Counted from the stretch's first letter, positions 25,961-34,889 are shown. The stretch is DNA of 64,000 bases from Paenibacillus mendelii (GCF_024498075.1 NZ_JANHOF010000007.1:62001-126000), one strand, 5' to 3'. Made by a program: numbers and translations. The notes: generated by a model from the sequence alone, not told the origin.

Positions 25961-26866
25961 TTGGAGTTCAATGATCTGAAAATTTTTCAAACCGTTGCGA
26001 AGCATGAAAGTATCAGCAAGGCAGCGTTGGAGCTCAGCTATGTACAATCCAATGTGACAGCGAGAATTAAGCTGCTGGAGAAGGAGCTTCAGACGCCCTT
26101 ATTTTATCGGCATAAGCGCGGGATGATCCTAAACACGGAGGGGAAGCGGCTGTTGGAGCATTCCCGGGAGATCCTGTCCAAGGTGGAGGAAATGAAGCGT
26201 ACCTTCCAAGATAAATCAACCCCTTCCGGCGTCCTCGAGATCGGTATCGTGGAAACCGTGATCGCTCTTCCGGATATCTTATCCGCCTATAACAGCAAGT
26301 ACCCGGATGTTGAACTATCCTTAAAAGCCGGAGTAACCGATCGGCTGCTTCAAGAGGTTATTGATATGAAGCTCGACGGAGCGTTCGTTACAGGCCCCAT
26401 CCGGCATCCCTTAATCGAGCAGGTTGAGGTTATTCAGGAGAAGCTGGTGCTTGTCACCAAAGGAAGTGCCTTCTCTGTGGAAGATATCACGACCAAGCCT
26501 CTGCTGCTGTACAATAAGGGCTGCGGTTATCGCGGGCGGTTGGAAAGCTGGATGAAGGTGGAGGGCATTATCCCGAAGCAGATCATGGAGTTCGGCACGT
26601 TCGGAACGATCATCGGGAGCGTAGCAGCCGGAATAGGAATCACGATACTTCCGGAATCGTCCGTCACCGATCTGGCTGCCAATGGCACCGTGGTTTGCCA
26701 TCGCATACCCGAGCCTTATCGCGAGGTTACGACCATTTTTATTCGGCGTAAAGACTCAATCTTAACGAATACGCTGCAGTGCTTCATAGACGAGATTATA
26801 GCCCGAACGAGACATGCGAACATGCGGCACTCCGAAATCATACCCATGAGTTCTACAGATGGATAA
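25961..26866 (+). CDS. LysR-family transcriptional regulator
   Basis: A 301-residue LTTR. The winged helix-turn-helix is at residues 1-60 (FNDLKIFQTVAKHESISKAA, then SYVQSNVTARIKLLEKEL), and the substrate-binding domain spans about 90-290. The start is TTG 25961, with GGGAGG upstream and the canonical MEFNDLKIF beginning; no ATG is nearby. It faces the EamA transporter gene across a 175-bp region with a dyad, so transporter control is the likely task. The inducer is unknown. Confidence 0.9.
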   Translation: MEFNDLKIFQTVAKHESISKAALELSYVQSNVTARIKLLEKELQTPLFYRHKRGMILNTEGKRLLEHSREILSKVEEMKRTFQDKSTPSGVLEIGIVETVIALPDILSAYNSKYPDVELSLKAGVTDRLLQEVIDMKLDGAFVTGPIRHPLIEQVEVIQEKLVLVTKGSAFSVEDITTKPLLLYNKGCGYRGRLESWMKVEGIIPKQIMEFGTFGTIIGSVAAGIGITILPESSVTDLAANGTVVCHRIPEPYREVTTIFIRRKDSILTNTLQCFIDEIIARTRHANMRHSEIIPMSSTDG

Positions 26867-26880
26867 ATGGCTGGGATGGT

Positions 26881-26900
26881 TATACCGTCACAAGGGTATA
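26881..26900. promoter_or_regulatory. inverted repeat before the CurA-like gene
   Basis: TATACC-N8-GGTATA, perfect 6-bp arms, 41 bp before the start codon. It could be an operator or part of a promoter; no regulator is assigned. Confidence 0.3.
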
Positions 26901-26941
26901 GTATCCGGTAGCCAATTTAAACATAAAGTGAGTGTGACGAT

Positions 26942-27961
26942 ATGGGAAACAGCTTAAGCAACCAAACCATCATCTTGTTGTCCCGTCCTGAAGGGATGCC
27001 GACTGAACGGAATTTCGAATTCAGAGAATCGGAAGTCCCGGAGCCGCAGGCTGGGCAGGTTGTCGTTCGGTCGATCTACTTGTCCGTTGATCCGTACATG
27101 CGGGGCAGGATGAATGAAGGCAAATCGTATATCGAAGCGTACCGGCTCGGAGAAGCGATTGCCGGCGGTGTCGTAGGCGAGATCATTCAGTCCAAGTCTG
27201 ACCACTATCAGGTTGGAGACAAGGTACTGGGGATGCTCAGTTGGCAAATGTACAATGTGGTTGAGGCCAAAGCTCTGCGAAAAATCGACGATTCAATCGC
27301 GCCGCTGTCCGCCTATTTAAGCGTCATTGGATTGACCGGTCTTACAGCTTATTTTGGCCTGCTTGATATCGGACGCCCCCAGGAAGGGGAGACAGTTGTC
27401 GTCTCCGGAGCGGCGGGCGCGGTCGGGATGGTCGTCGGGCAGATCGCCAAGATTAAAGGAGCACGGGTTGTCGGCATTGCGGGTACGGACGAGAAGACGC
27501 AGTATTTGGAGAAGGAGCTCGGGTTTGACGCGGCTATTAATTATAAGACGGCCGGGAATTTACGTGACGCGCTTCAACAAGCTTGTCCGAACGGGGTTGA
27601 CGTATACTTCGACAATGTTGGCGGTACGGTCTCTGATGCTGTCATGAGCTTGTTGAATGATTATGCGCGGATTCCTCTATGCGGAGCGATCTCCTCCTAT
27701 AACAGCACCGATGAGGATCTGGGCCCGCGTATTCAAACCCAATTAATCAAGACGCGTTCCTTGATCAAAGGATTTGTGTTTGCCGATTACGCCGCGCGCA
27801 CGAATGATGGCTTGCAGGATCTCGTGAAGTGGCTGAGCGAAGGCAAGCTGAAATATGAAGAGACGATCGTGGAAGGCTTCGAGCATGTTCCGCAAGCCTT
27901 TCTACAATTGTTCGAAGGAAAGAATCTGGGTAAAATGCTCGTGAAGGTGAATGAGCGATAA
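26942..27961 (+). CDS. NADP-dependent oxidoreductase (CurA/leukotriene B4 reductase-like MDR)
   Basis: A 339-residue zinc-independent medium-chain reductase of the double-bond reductase group (YncB/CurA, prostaglandin reductase 1). Hallmarks are SVDPYMRGRMNEGKSY, the Rossmann region VVSGAAGAVGMVVGQIAK, VGIAGTDEKTQYLEKELGFD, DVYFDNVGG and the C-terminal LQDLVKWLSEGKLKY. It reduces alpha,beta-unsaturated carbonyls with NADPH. The ribosome binding site is weak. Its stop is only 2 bp from the stop of the convergent BceS-like kinase gene, leaving no room for a terminator between them. Confidence 0.9.
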   Translation: MGNSLSNQTIILLSRPEGMPTERNFEFRESEVPEPQAGQVVVRSIYLSVDPYMRGRMNEGKSYIEAYRLGEAIAGGVVGEIIQSKSDHYQVGDKVLGMLSWQMYNVVEAKALRKIDDSIAPLSAYLSVIGLTGLTAYFGLLDIGRPQEGETVVVSGAAGAVGMVVGQIAKIKGARVVGIAGTDEKTQYLEKELGFDAAINYKTAGNLRDALQQACPNGVDVYFDNVGGTVSDAVMSLLNDYARIPLCGAISSYNSTDEDLGPRIQTQLIKTRSLIKGFVFADYAARTNDGLQDLVKWLSEGKLKYEETIVEGFEHVPQAFLQLFEGKNLGKMLVKVNER

Positions 27962-27963
27962 CC

Positions 27964-28992
27964 TTACAACCGATAGTAATTTCGCAGTTTCGGGAAATGA
28001 ATCGTGACTCTTGTGAAGTCGCCTTCCTCCGAATAGACGGATAACTCATGCCCTAATTTCAAGGCCATCTTCTTGGCGAGATAAAGGCCCATTCCTGTTG
28101 ATTTCGCGTGGCTCCTTCCAATGGAGCCCGTGAAACCTTTTTCAAATACGCGATTTACATCCTCCAGCTTAATCCCGATCCCGCTATCCTCGATCAGAAG
28201 CCGCTTTTCTTGACCGTCTTCCTCGAAACTAACGGTAATGCGCCCTCCTTCAGGCGTATATTTCAATGAATTAGCTACGATTTGATTGACAATATAAGAG
28301 AGCCATTTGCTGTCACTATGCACATACTGTCCCAATTCGTTTATATGCAGGCTGATATCCTTGTTGATAAACAGCTTGGCATATTTCTTGGCGCTATCTT
28401 TGATGACTTGACTCAGCTGTACTTCCGTAATGAAATAATCCTTGGAGAAGGAGTCGATGCGGGAGTAATAGAGAGCCTGCTCGACGTAATTATCGATTTT
28501 GCCGAGCTCGTCTTCTAATCGGTCTATAAGAAAGTCGACCGATTTGCCTGCACTGTTATCCATAAGCAGCCGGCTTGCCGCAATCGGGAGCTTCACCTCA
28601 TGAATCCATGACATAATGAAATCCTGATGGTCCCGTATTTCGTCTGCCGTTTTTTGCAGCTGGCTGGTATTCGTTTCATCCAGTTTTTGTATGAGCGCTA
28701 CGTACAGTGCCTGTTCATTATTTTGCGGCGGCGGCACTGCTGCTGCGGCAGCTTGCCCATAACCGTCGCCGCTCAACTCATTCATCGTTTGGTAGAAGGC
28801 TCTGCGGTAATAATAGCCGATTGTAATATATAAGGCTGCGAAGATGAAGCATCCGACATTGGCATACACAATGTTGTTGGCGGTATGTCCTTGGTTCGCG
28901 CTTACAAGCATGATCAAGGAAACAAAAAGCATTATAATGAGGTAGAAGGCGAAGAAGAAGCGTTTGTCTTTCAAGTATTGGAGATAGCTCAT
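27964..28992 (-). CDS. BceS-like intramembrane-sensing histidine kinase
   Basis: A 342-residue kinase with two transmembrane helices near the N-terminus (about 12-31 and 40-62) joined by a very short extracellular loop. It cannot sense ligand itself; in BceS-type systems the ABC permease does. The kinase core has the H-box SWIHEVKLPIAAS (about residue 130), the N-box IVNQIVANSLKYTPEGG, and G-boxes EDSGIGI and STGMGLYLAKKM. A Pro- and Ala-rich linker lies near residue 85. It overlaps the regulator gene by 4 nt and faces the bceAB-like genes. Confidence 0.88.
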   Translation of the reverse strand: MSYLQYLKDKRFFFAFYLIIMLFVSLIMLVSANQGHTANNIVYANVGCFIFAALYITIGYYYRRAFYQTMNELSGDGYGQAAAAAVPPPQNNEQALYVALIQKLDETNTSQLQKTADEIRDHQDFIMSWIHEVKLPIAASRLLMDNSAGKSVDFLIDRLEDELGKIDNYVEQALYYSRIDSFSKDYFITEVQLSQVIKDSAKKYAKLFINKDISLHINELGQYVHSDSKWLSYIVNQIVANSLKYTPEGGRITVSFEEDGQEKRLLIEDSGIGIKLEDVNRVFEKGFTGSIGRSHAKSTGMGLYLAKKMALKLGHELSVYSEEGDFTRVTIHFPKLRNYYRL

Positions 28993-29660
28993 GAGATGAT
29001 ATAACCTTCTCCTTTCCGGGTCGAAATGAAGGCAGCCTTGCCGAGTTCAGCGAGCTTCTTGCGCAGGCGGGTCATGTTCACCGTTAACGTGTTATCGTCC
29101 ACGAAGCTTTCATCCTCCCAGAGGCTGCGCATTATTTTTTTGCGGGTAACGACGGTTCCTTTATGCTGCATAAGAATTTTCATAATGGTAAATTCCGTTT
29201 TGGTAAGCTCCGCCTTCTGTTCCCCGGACAAGATATGTCCATCATTAAGGCTGAGTAAGATGCCATCATGTTCAATAACATTCAGAGATGTTCCCATATA
29301 GGAATAGGTCCGGCGCAGCAGCGCATTAATTTTGGCGACCAATACATCCGTGTAGAAAGGCTTTTGAATAAAATCGTCCCCGCCCATGTTCATAGACATC
29401 ACCATATCAATGGGTGTGTTTCGGGAGGAGATGAATAGGATGGGTACTTTCGAGACTTCTCTTATTTGATTGCACCAGTAGAAGCCGTCAAATGCAGGCA
29501 GATTAATATCCATCAAGACCAGGTGAGGATTCTCTCTAACAAACAGCTGCAGTACCTGGTCGAATTCCTCCACCTGTACGGTCTCGAATCCCCATTTGCC
29601 AAGCGCTTCCGCCACCATATCGCCAATCGTGCGCTCATCCTCGACAATCATGATTTTCAT
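28989..29660 (-). CDS. BceR-like OmpR-family response regulator
   Basis: A 223-residue regulator. Receiver residues are Glu7-Asp8-Glu9, the phospho-acceptor Asp51 in LVLMDINLP, Ser in FISSRN and Lys in FIQKPF. The C-terminal winged helix (about 130-223) ends RLRKKLAELGKAAFISTRKG. The start is ATG 29660 with GGAGGG 6 nt upstream; a longer frame upstream has no site. It is expected to bind the TGACA-N4-TGTAA box at 29741-29754 and activate the divergent ABC transporter in response to cell-wall-active peptide antibiotics. Confidence 0.9.
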   Translation of the reverse strand: MKIMIVEDERTIGDMVAEALGKWGFETVQVEEFDQVLQLFVRENPHLVLMDINLPAFDGFYWCNQIREVSKVPILFISSRNTPIDMVMSMNMGGDDFIQKPFYTDVLVAKINALLRRTYSYMGTSLNVIEHDGILLSLNDGHILSGEQKAELTKTEFTIMKILMQHKGTVVTRKKIMRSLWEDESFVDDNTLTVNMTRLRKKLAELGKAAFISTRKGEGYIIS

Positions 29661-29740
29661 ACTAATCCCTCCGCTCACCAGCCGACTATACCAGCAACAT
29701 ATCACTTTGTCGTCAATGAAATCAATACAACCCGCGTACA

Positions 29741-29754
29741 TGACAGGATTGTAA
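29741..29754 (+). promoter_or_regulatory. BceR-type binding box
   Basis: TGACA-GGAT-TGTAA fits the TNACA-N4-TGTAA pattern of BceR-like regulators exactly. It lies 112 bp before bceA. A TAGAAT at 29799-29804 has no good -35 hexamer, as expected for an activator-dependent promoter. Confidence 0.65.
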
Positions 29755-29852
29755 GGTTAACGGGGAAAGCTGTAAGACCCTACCATGTTTGAATTCCGTA
29801 GAATAAAGTCTATAAGAACGCTATGAGAATCTATTGATCGGAGGAGTAGTTG

Positions 29853-30623
29853 ATGATACAACCTGTAGTGGAAGCGAAGCAGGTCAACAAAGTTTACGGT
29901 GGAAAAGGGAATGTATATACGGCATTGGATCAGATCGACTTAACAGTACAAGAAGGCGAGTTCGTCGGAATCATGGGTCCGTCGGGCTCCGGCAAATCGA
30001 CACTGCTCAATATGCTGGCTACCATTGATCAGCCGACATCAGGCGATATTGTTATTGCGGGAACGAGTATTTTGAAGATGAATGAGGAACAGCTATCGAT
30101 TTTTCGAAGGGACCGATTGGGCTTTATCTTTCAGGATTTCAATTTACTGGATACGCTGACCGTGAGGGAAAACATCCTGCTGCCGCTCGCCCTCGCGAAG
30201 ATGAATATCCATGAGCTGGAGCGCAGAGTGGATGAAATCGCGGATAAGTTCGGCATCCGTCAAATTCTCGATAAATATCCAACCCACATATCAGGTGGAC
30301 AAAAGCAGCGTACGGCCGCTTCCCGCGCCATTGTATCGAAGCCAAGCTTAATATTGGCGGATGAGCCGACAGGCGCGCTCGATTCCAAATCGGCGACGGA
30401 TTTGCTCGAGAGCTTGAGAGACTTGAATGAACAAGACAAATCGACGATCTTGATGGTGACGCATGACGCATTCGCGGCAAGCTATTGCAAGCGGGTGCTG
30501 TTTATTAAGGATGGCCGCATGTTCACAGAGCTTGTGAAGGGGCACGCGAACCGCAAAGAGTTTTTCAATAAAGTGCTGGATGTGCTGTCTGTACTCGGAG
30601 GTGGCATAAGTGACGTTATTTGA
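29853..30623 (+). CDS. BceA-like ABC transporter ATP-binding protein
   Basis: A 256-residue ATPase of the MacB/BceA (lantibiotic and bacitracin resistance) class. Walker A is GPSGSGKST (about 41-49), the Q-loop is in FIFQDFNLLDTLTV, the signature is ISGGQKQR, Walker B is SLILADEPTGALD, and the switch His is in VTHDAFAA. It starts at ATG 29853 with GGAGGAG at 29840-29846, preceded by an adjacent in-frame TTG. It overlaps the permease gene by 14 nt. Together with the permease it senses and removes peptide antibiotics such as bacitracin or lantibiotics from their lipid targets. Confidence 0.92.
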   Translation: MIQPVVEAKQVNKVYGGKGNVYTALDQIDLTVQEGEFVGIMGPSGSGKSTLLNMLATIDQPTSGDIVIAGTSILKMNEEQLSIFRRDRLGFIFQDFNLLDTLTVRENILLPLALAKMNIHELERRVDEIADKFGIRQILDKYPTHISGGQKQRTAASRAIVSKPSLILADEPTGALDSKSATDLLESLRDLNEQDKSTILMVTHDAFAASYCKRVLFIKDGRMFTELVKGHANRKEFFNKVLDVLSVLGGGISDVI

Positions 30624-32538
30624 TATAGCGAAGAAGAATGTCAGGGGTAACTTAAGGAGCTATCTGATCTACTTCGTTTCCATGATATTCAGCGTCATCG
30701 TATACTACACGTTCGTTTCCTTGCAGTACAGCGAGGAAATCCAGGGAAGCCTGCAATCTTCGGAAGTGATGAGATCTGTCTTCATGGGCGCGTCCATTGT
30801 TCTGATTCTATTCGTATCCGTATTTATCCTGTACTCGAATTCGTTCTTTACGAAGAAGCGGAAGAAAGAGGTAGGGCTTTATTCGCTGCTTGGCATTCGG
30901 AAAAAAACCATCGGCAGGATGCTGTTTTACGAAAATCTGATTATGGGAACTGCTGGACTGGCGGCGGGAGTTGCACTCGGTACATTATTGTCCAAGCTAT
31001 TCACGATGATTTTCTTGAAGCTGCTGGATTCCGCCATCGAGGTGAGCTTCGGTATTGCTTGGGAAGCGATTGTGAATACGACCCTTGTATTTGCCGTGAT
31101 TATTTTATTTACATCGTTCCGGGCTTACCGGCTTATCTATCGATTCAAATTAATCGAGTTATTTCAAGCGGATAAAGAAGGGGAGCAAGCTCCGAAAGCG
31201 TCTCTAGCGGCAGCGGTAATTGCTGTCATTCTGCTGTCGGGCAGCTATTGGCTTGCATTTCAACCGATGGTCACAAGCCAGCAAATGGGCAGAAACTTTT
31301 TGCTTTTTATAGGCGGAATGATTGTAGGAACGTATTTATTATTCCGCTTTGCGATCGGAAGGTTGTTACGAGCATCACAAGCCAATAAATCCCGTTATTA
31401 CAAGGGGATGAAGATCGTCGATACATCTCAATTGTTATTTCGTATTACAGGAAATACGCGCACCCTTACGATGATTGCATTACTTAGCGCGGTAACGTTA
31501 AGTGCGGCAGGTGTAGGATACAGCATGTATTATAGTAATCAGCAAAATGCCGACGAGGCTGCGCCGTTCAGTTATAGTTTTATTTCAACGGGCGGATCCT
31601 TGGATCAACAAGCGGAACGGATCATTACTGAAGATGCCAAGCATCCCGTAATGGCCCAGATGGATATTCCGGTTATTGTGATAAAGGGCGACGTATCGGC
31701 GTTGAGCTATGTGCCGTCTGGATTTCCGGCTGATGAGCTCCCGTTAAAATTAATTTCTGCCCGTGCGTACAATAAGGCTTCCGGGGCATTAAACCGTAAG
31801 GAGAACGTTGGGCTATCGGGTAACCAGGCGGCGGCCATAAGGTCGAGATATTCGGGAGACCTGACGTTGTCCGATTATAAGGGCCATTCGATATCGTTGA
31901 TCACCCCGCAAGAAAAGCGAACCGTCACATTCGTGAGCCTGCTGGAAGAGAACGTTCTAAGATGGAGTTATCCGGATGTCTCAATTGTGGTCAGCGATAG
32001 CGTCTTCAACGAAATAGCCAGGCACATTTCCCCGGTCATTTATAAGGTATATAAGGTAGAGGATCAGCAGACGACCAAGGAGGTCACCAATCAACTGACG
32101 AAGATGGCAGCGGAGGATGTCCAGATGTCCTCTTACTACACAGTGTATCGGGAAGGCTTGGAGAACGCCGGGCTCAATATTTTTATTCTGGGGTTTCTGG
32201 GACTCGTGTTCCTTGCCGCAACCGGAAGCATTATTTATTTCAAGCAATTGACGGAAGCACATGCTGACAAAGCTCGTTATGATATTTTGCGTAAGATTGG
32301 AGTAAGCCGGAAGGAAGTACGCGCCTCAGTCGCGAAACAGACATTCTTTGTATTTGCGCTTCCCTTGGCCGTTGGGATCGGTCACAGTTCCATGATTTTA
32401 AAAGCATTAACGAGTATTAATCTTATTGTCGGCAGTGTAGCTGTTCCCATCATCACTTCTATGGCGGTATATGTCGTTATTTACTTAGCTTACTATATGC
32501 TGACGGTGCATTCTGTTAATAAGATCGTTAATAACTAA
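30610..32538 (+). CDS. BceB-like ABC transporter permease
   Basis: A 642-residue permease of the ten-helix BceB type. TM1 (about 17-37) is followed by helices near 55-80, 105-135, 150-175 and 195-280, with FtsX-like segments including NSFFTKKRKKEVGLYSLLGI. The extracellular domain between TM7 and TM8 spans about 315-515, and three C-terminal helices complete the fold. That domain is the ligand sensor for the kinase in this family. The start is GTG 30610 with GGAGGTGG upstream inside bceA. No clear terminator follows; the next 2.3 kb is AT-rich and damaged. Confidence 0.9.
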   Translation: MTLFDIAKKNVRGNLRSYLIYFVSMIFSVIVYYTFVSLQYSEEIQGSLQSSEVMRSVFMGASIVLILFVSVFILYSNSFFTKKRKKEVGLYSLLGIRKKTIGRMLFYENLIMGTAGLAAGVALGTLLSKLFTMIFLKLLDSAIEVSFGIAWEAIVNTTLVFAVIILFTSFRAYRLIYRFKLIELFQADKEGEQAPKASLAAAVIAVILLSGSYWLAFQPMVTSQQMGRNFLLFIGGMIVGTYLLFRFAIGRLLRASQANKSRYYKGMKIVDTSQLLFRITGNTRTLTMIALLSAVTLSAAGVGYSMYYSNQQNADEAAPFSYSFISTGGSLDQQAERIITEDAKHPVMAQMDIPVIVIKGDVSALSYVPSGFPADELPLKLISARAYNKASGALNRKENVGLSGNQAAAIRSRYSGDLTLSDYKGHSISLITPQEKRTVTFVSLLEENVLRWSYPDVSIVVSDSVFNEIARHISPVIYKVYKVEDQQTTKEVTNQLTKMAAEDVQMSSYYTVYREGLENAGLNIFILGFLGLVFLAATGSIIYFKQLTEAHADKARYDILRKIGVSRKEVRASVAKQTFFVFALPLAVGIGHSSMILKALTSINLIVGSVAVPIITSMAVYVVIYLAYYMLTVHSVNKIVNN

Positions 32539-32617
32539 CAAGCGGATTAGGGATTGAAGGATTTCCCGCTATTAAACAGAATATGGTAAATAAAACCAAT
32601 AATGGGGGTCTTCAGAG

Positions 32618-32764
32618 ATGGAAGAGAAATTGCCGCTGGAAAGACGGCTTTACATCATGTCGGAAACCTTTCGATTGATCGAAAAGGCGCGAGAATGGTG
32701 TATTAAAGTGGCGTGCTTTTGCGAATGGGGAAGGCGAAACAACCTGTGGCAACTTATACGCTGA
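32618..32764 (+). pseudogene. remnant, possible 5' end of an S41 peptidase gene
   Basis: ATG 32618 with GGGGGT upstream opens a 48-residue frame starting MEEKLPLERRLYIMSETFRL and ending at TGA. The first 25 residues read like a normal gene start of local composition; beyond about position 32690 the composition turns AT-rich and other frames look more protein-like. With the S41 C-terminal fragment at 34519-34853, this could be the broken N-terminus of the same gene. That link is inference. Confidence 0.3.
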
Positions 32765-32837
32765 CGGTGCTGTTGTCACAATTTAAATTGATAAAAACGC
32801 ACAGAACAAGCTCGAATTCAAGGTAAATGATGTTGTT

Positions 32838-33140
32838 ATGAGAGCTTTCAATGATCCAGTCACTTTTGTTACGAACTCTGCACGGCTAATCATAGCTTCT
32901 TATCAAGCAACAGGGTATACTCCACCACTACAAACATGGAGTGTTCTACATGATCAAGTGAGGGCTTATGAAATGAAATATAAAAATAGCTCAGATAATT
33001 GGGTTGCCTTTACAACAGGTAGTAAAGTAACGACAGAAGAATGGCTATTAGGGGTAGCAACCCCTGACGGAAAAAAGTACATTGTGGATAAGACATGGAT
33101 TGGTAACGCTGACGTATATACATCTTTAAAAAATCTTTAA
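32838..33140 (+). CDS. hypothetical protein or 3' part of a broken gene
   Basis: A 100-residue frame ending DKTWIGNADVYTSLKNL. No ribosome binding site precedes the ATG, and the same frame continues upstream through protein-like sequence (IDKNAQNKLEFKVNDVV) to an in-frame TAA at 32794-32796 and again beyond it (GNLYADGAVVTI). It is therefore better read as the 3' part of a longer gene interrupted by a stop. I do not recognise the family. Its last 30 codons are partly duplicated 150 bp downstream. Confidence 0.4.
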   Translation: MRAFNDPVTFVTNSARLIIASYQATGYTPPLQTWSVLHDQVRAYEMKYKNSSDNWVAFTTGSKVTTEEWLLGVATPDGKKYIVDKTWIGNADVYTSLKNL

Positions 33141-33158
33141 AATAAAAAATTCAATATC
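33051..33158 (+). repeat. direct repeat, copy 1 (C-terminal coding segment)
   Basis: Begins GGGGTAGCAACCCCTGACGG and covers the last 30 codons of the preceding frame plus the AT-rich tail. The same sequence, diverged, recurs at 33201-33296. Confidence 0.8.
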
Positions 33159-33185
33159 GGTCCCCCAAAGTTCTTTTGGGGGACC
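33159..33185. terminator. terminator-like hairpin between the two repeat copies
   Basis: GGTCCCCCAAA (33159-33169) and TTTGGGGGACC (33175-33185) form a perfect 11-bp stem with a 5-nt loop; the following T-rich stretch is broken. Confidence 0.6.
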
Positions 33186-33200
33186 AACTTCTTTTGCAGT

Positions 33201-33296
33201 GGGGTAGCAACCCCTGACGGAAAAGTGTACGATATGGATAAAACATATATTTGTAAATCTGACATATATGTATCTTTAAAATAAAATATTCATTAT
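33201..33296 (+). repeat. direct repeat, copy 2 (decayed)
   Basis: The first 23 bases match copy 1 exactly, then it diverges. It would encode GVATPDGKVYDMDKTYICKS and so on, ending in a stop, but has no start of its own. It looks like the remains of a second gene copy lost apart from its 3' end. Confidence 0.75.
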
Positions 33297-33310
33297 TGAG
33301 AGGTGCAGTA

Positions 33311-34459
33311 ATGAAAGTGAAAATTATCATCACATTATTTACTTTTACATTATTCCTGACTTTTGGTTCTGCGGCACACGCGGAAAATCTTCATGACTAT
33401 TATGAAGATGTAACAGAATCCGACTTGAAAAATAGTATGATTCTTTCTCCTGAAAGCTCCATGGCATTTATAAATGGGCAGAGGGTATCAGCCGTTCAGC
33501 CGATTGTGAAAGATGGACGTACACTAGTACCCCTTCGTTTTATTTCTGAAGGATTTGGTGCAAAGGTAGATTTTAATACAAAAGAACAGTCCATTACCAT
33601 TAAGTACGCTACTAATACCGTTTTCTTGAAAATAGGAAAAAAAAATATTTCTATAAACGGTAAATCAAGCGTAATGGACGTGGCTGCAAGCATTTATAAC
33701 AATACAACGTATATTCCTTTAAGATATATGGGTGAGGCATTTAATAAAAGAGTCTTATATTTAAAAAATGCAGACATTCAACCATATAGCTTGATTATAA
33801 TTAGGGATGTTAACGCCACAGCAATCGAAAACCTTAATCTCATCCGCGTTTTTGAATTACTATACCAAGGAAAGTCCATTGTCTATAGTGATCGTTTTAT
33901 GGCAGTCATTAAAGAAAACGGTCAATTATTATTTAGCAATAATTTTAATGATTTCAAGCCTTTTGTTTATTACGAATGGATTGAGGATAAAAACTCGGTT
34001 CGACAAGGGAATATATGGTTTAAAACAGAAATGGGCAATTTTTATTTGAATTATGCCTATAACACAACGCAGGAGTTTATTTTATACCGTGTGGAAGGAG
34101 AAGAGATTACAAGGGTAGCGATTGAAAAAGCACAGATAGAGGCGGTAAAAACATATTTAAACGATGTCTATTATTTGATGAGATATGGGCGTGGTATTCC
34201 CAATCCTCAAGAAACAAGCAATTTAAAGTCTGCAACGTTTAACAATGGACAATGGTCTACTGATTATTTAGGTATGCCTGGATTTTATTATGGTTTTGAC
34301 ACATTAGCTAAGGTCTATGACTGGCCAATTACTGATAACGGTATTACTACATTTGGCTATCAACGCTTTGGCGGTCTAAGCTCTGATGAAAGAAGAAAAA
34401 CGATTGGAATTTATAGAATCGAGCTGAATGGGCATCACCATGAGCTTGTAACGCCATAA
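33311..34459 (+). CDS. secreted copper-amine-oxidase-like stalk-domain protein
   Basis: A 382-residue exported protein: signal peptide (MKVKIIITLFTFTLFLTFGS, cleavage near AHAE), a stalk domain (about 45-150) with AFINGQRVSAVQPIVKDGRT, LVPLRFISEGFGAKVDFN and TYIPLRYMGEAF, then about 230 residues of unassigned sequence. Stalk domains sit on the surface of Paenibacillus and other Firmicutes. AGAGGTG lies 7 nt before ATG 33311. The gene is strikingly AT-rich against its neighbours, with many ATA/AAA/TTT codons, which suggests horizontal origin. A strong terminator follows. Confidence 0.8.
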   Translation: MKVKIIITLFTFTLFLTFGSAAHAENLHDYYEDVTESDLKNSMILSPESSMAFINGQRVSAVQPIVKDGRTLVPLRFISEGFGAKVDFNTKEQSITIKYATNTVFLKIGKKNISINGKSSVMDVAASIYNNTTYIPLRYMGEAFNKRVLYLKNADIQPYSLIIIRDVNATAIENLNLIRVFELLYQGKSIVYSDRFMAVIKENGQLLFSNNFNDFKPFVYYEWIEDKNSVRQGNIWFKTEMGNFYLNYAYNTTQEFILYRVEGEEITRVAIEKAQIEAVKTYLNDVYYLMRYGRGIPNPQETSNLKSATFNNGQWSTDYLGMPGFYYGFDTLAKVYDWPITDNGITTFGYQRFGGLSSDERRKTIGIYRIELNGHHHELVTP

Positions 34460-34465
34460 AGTAAT

Positions 34466-34515
34466 TGGCTAGTTGAAGTTCTTATTGTTTAGAACTTTAA
34501 CTAGCCATTGTTTTT
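34466..34515 (+). terminator. rho-independent terminator after the stalk-domain gene
   Basis: Arms 34466-34482 and 34491-34507 form a 17-bp stem with one mismatch and an 8-nt loop, followed by five T residues. Confidence 0.85.
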
Positions 34516-34518
34516 AAA

Positions 34519-34853
34519 AAAGACGCTTGGGAAAGAATTCTCGTTGGAGGCCATTTCCGTTTTCGTTTGAGCCCCGTTGCCATCTACGCAGCCTTAACCA
34601 TTCGGTTTGACCCGGATTATAGCTATACGGAGCGGCACCCGGCTTGGTCGGAGCCCAGTAAGGAAGGAACGCATTTTCACGGGAAGATTATGGTCTTAGC
34701 TAATCGCTATGTGGGATCCGCTGCAGAGGATTTCATCATGCCCTTCAAGGATAACGGGCGTGTAATCGCGAGGTTTCCTATACGCGGGAGGATTATTATG
34801 GTAAGCGGGACGCCGCGCTTGAGAAGGCAGTAGAGATGGCCTTCTGTATATAA
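34519..34853 (+). pseudogene. S41 peptidase gene, C-terminal fragment (frameshifted)
   Basis: The C-terminal part of an S41 (C-terminal processing-like) protease. One frame carries HGKIMVLANRYVGSAAEDF with the catalytic-type Ser in GSAAEDF and then PFKDNGRV. After about position 34775 the continuation TREDYYGKRDAALEKAVEMA, typical of the S41 C-terminus, is in another frame. An internal deletion with frameshift and the missing N-terminus make it non-functional. It lies just downstream of the AT-rich stalk-domain gene and its terminator. Confidence 0.75.
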
Positions 34854-34889
34854 AAACAACTAAAACCGATTAAAAGCAATAAAACACAA

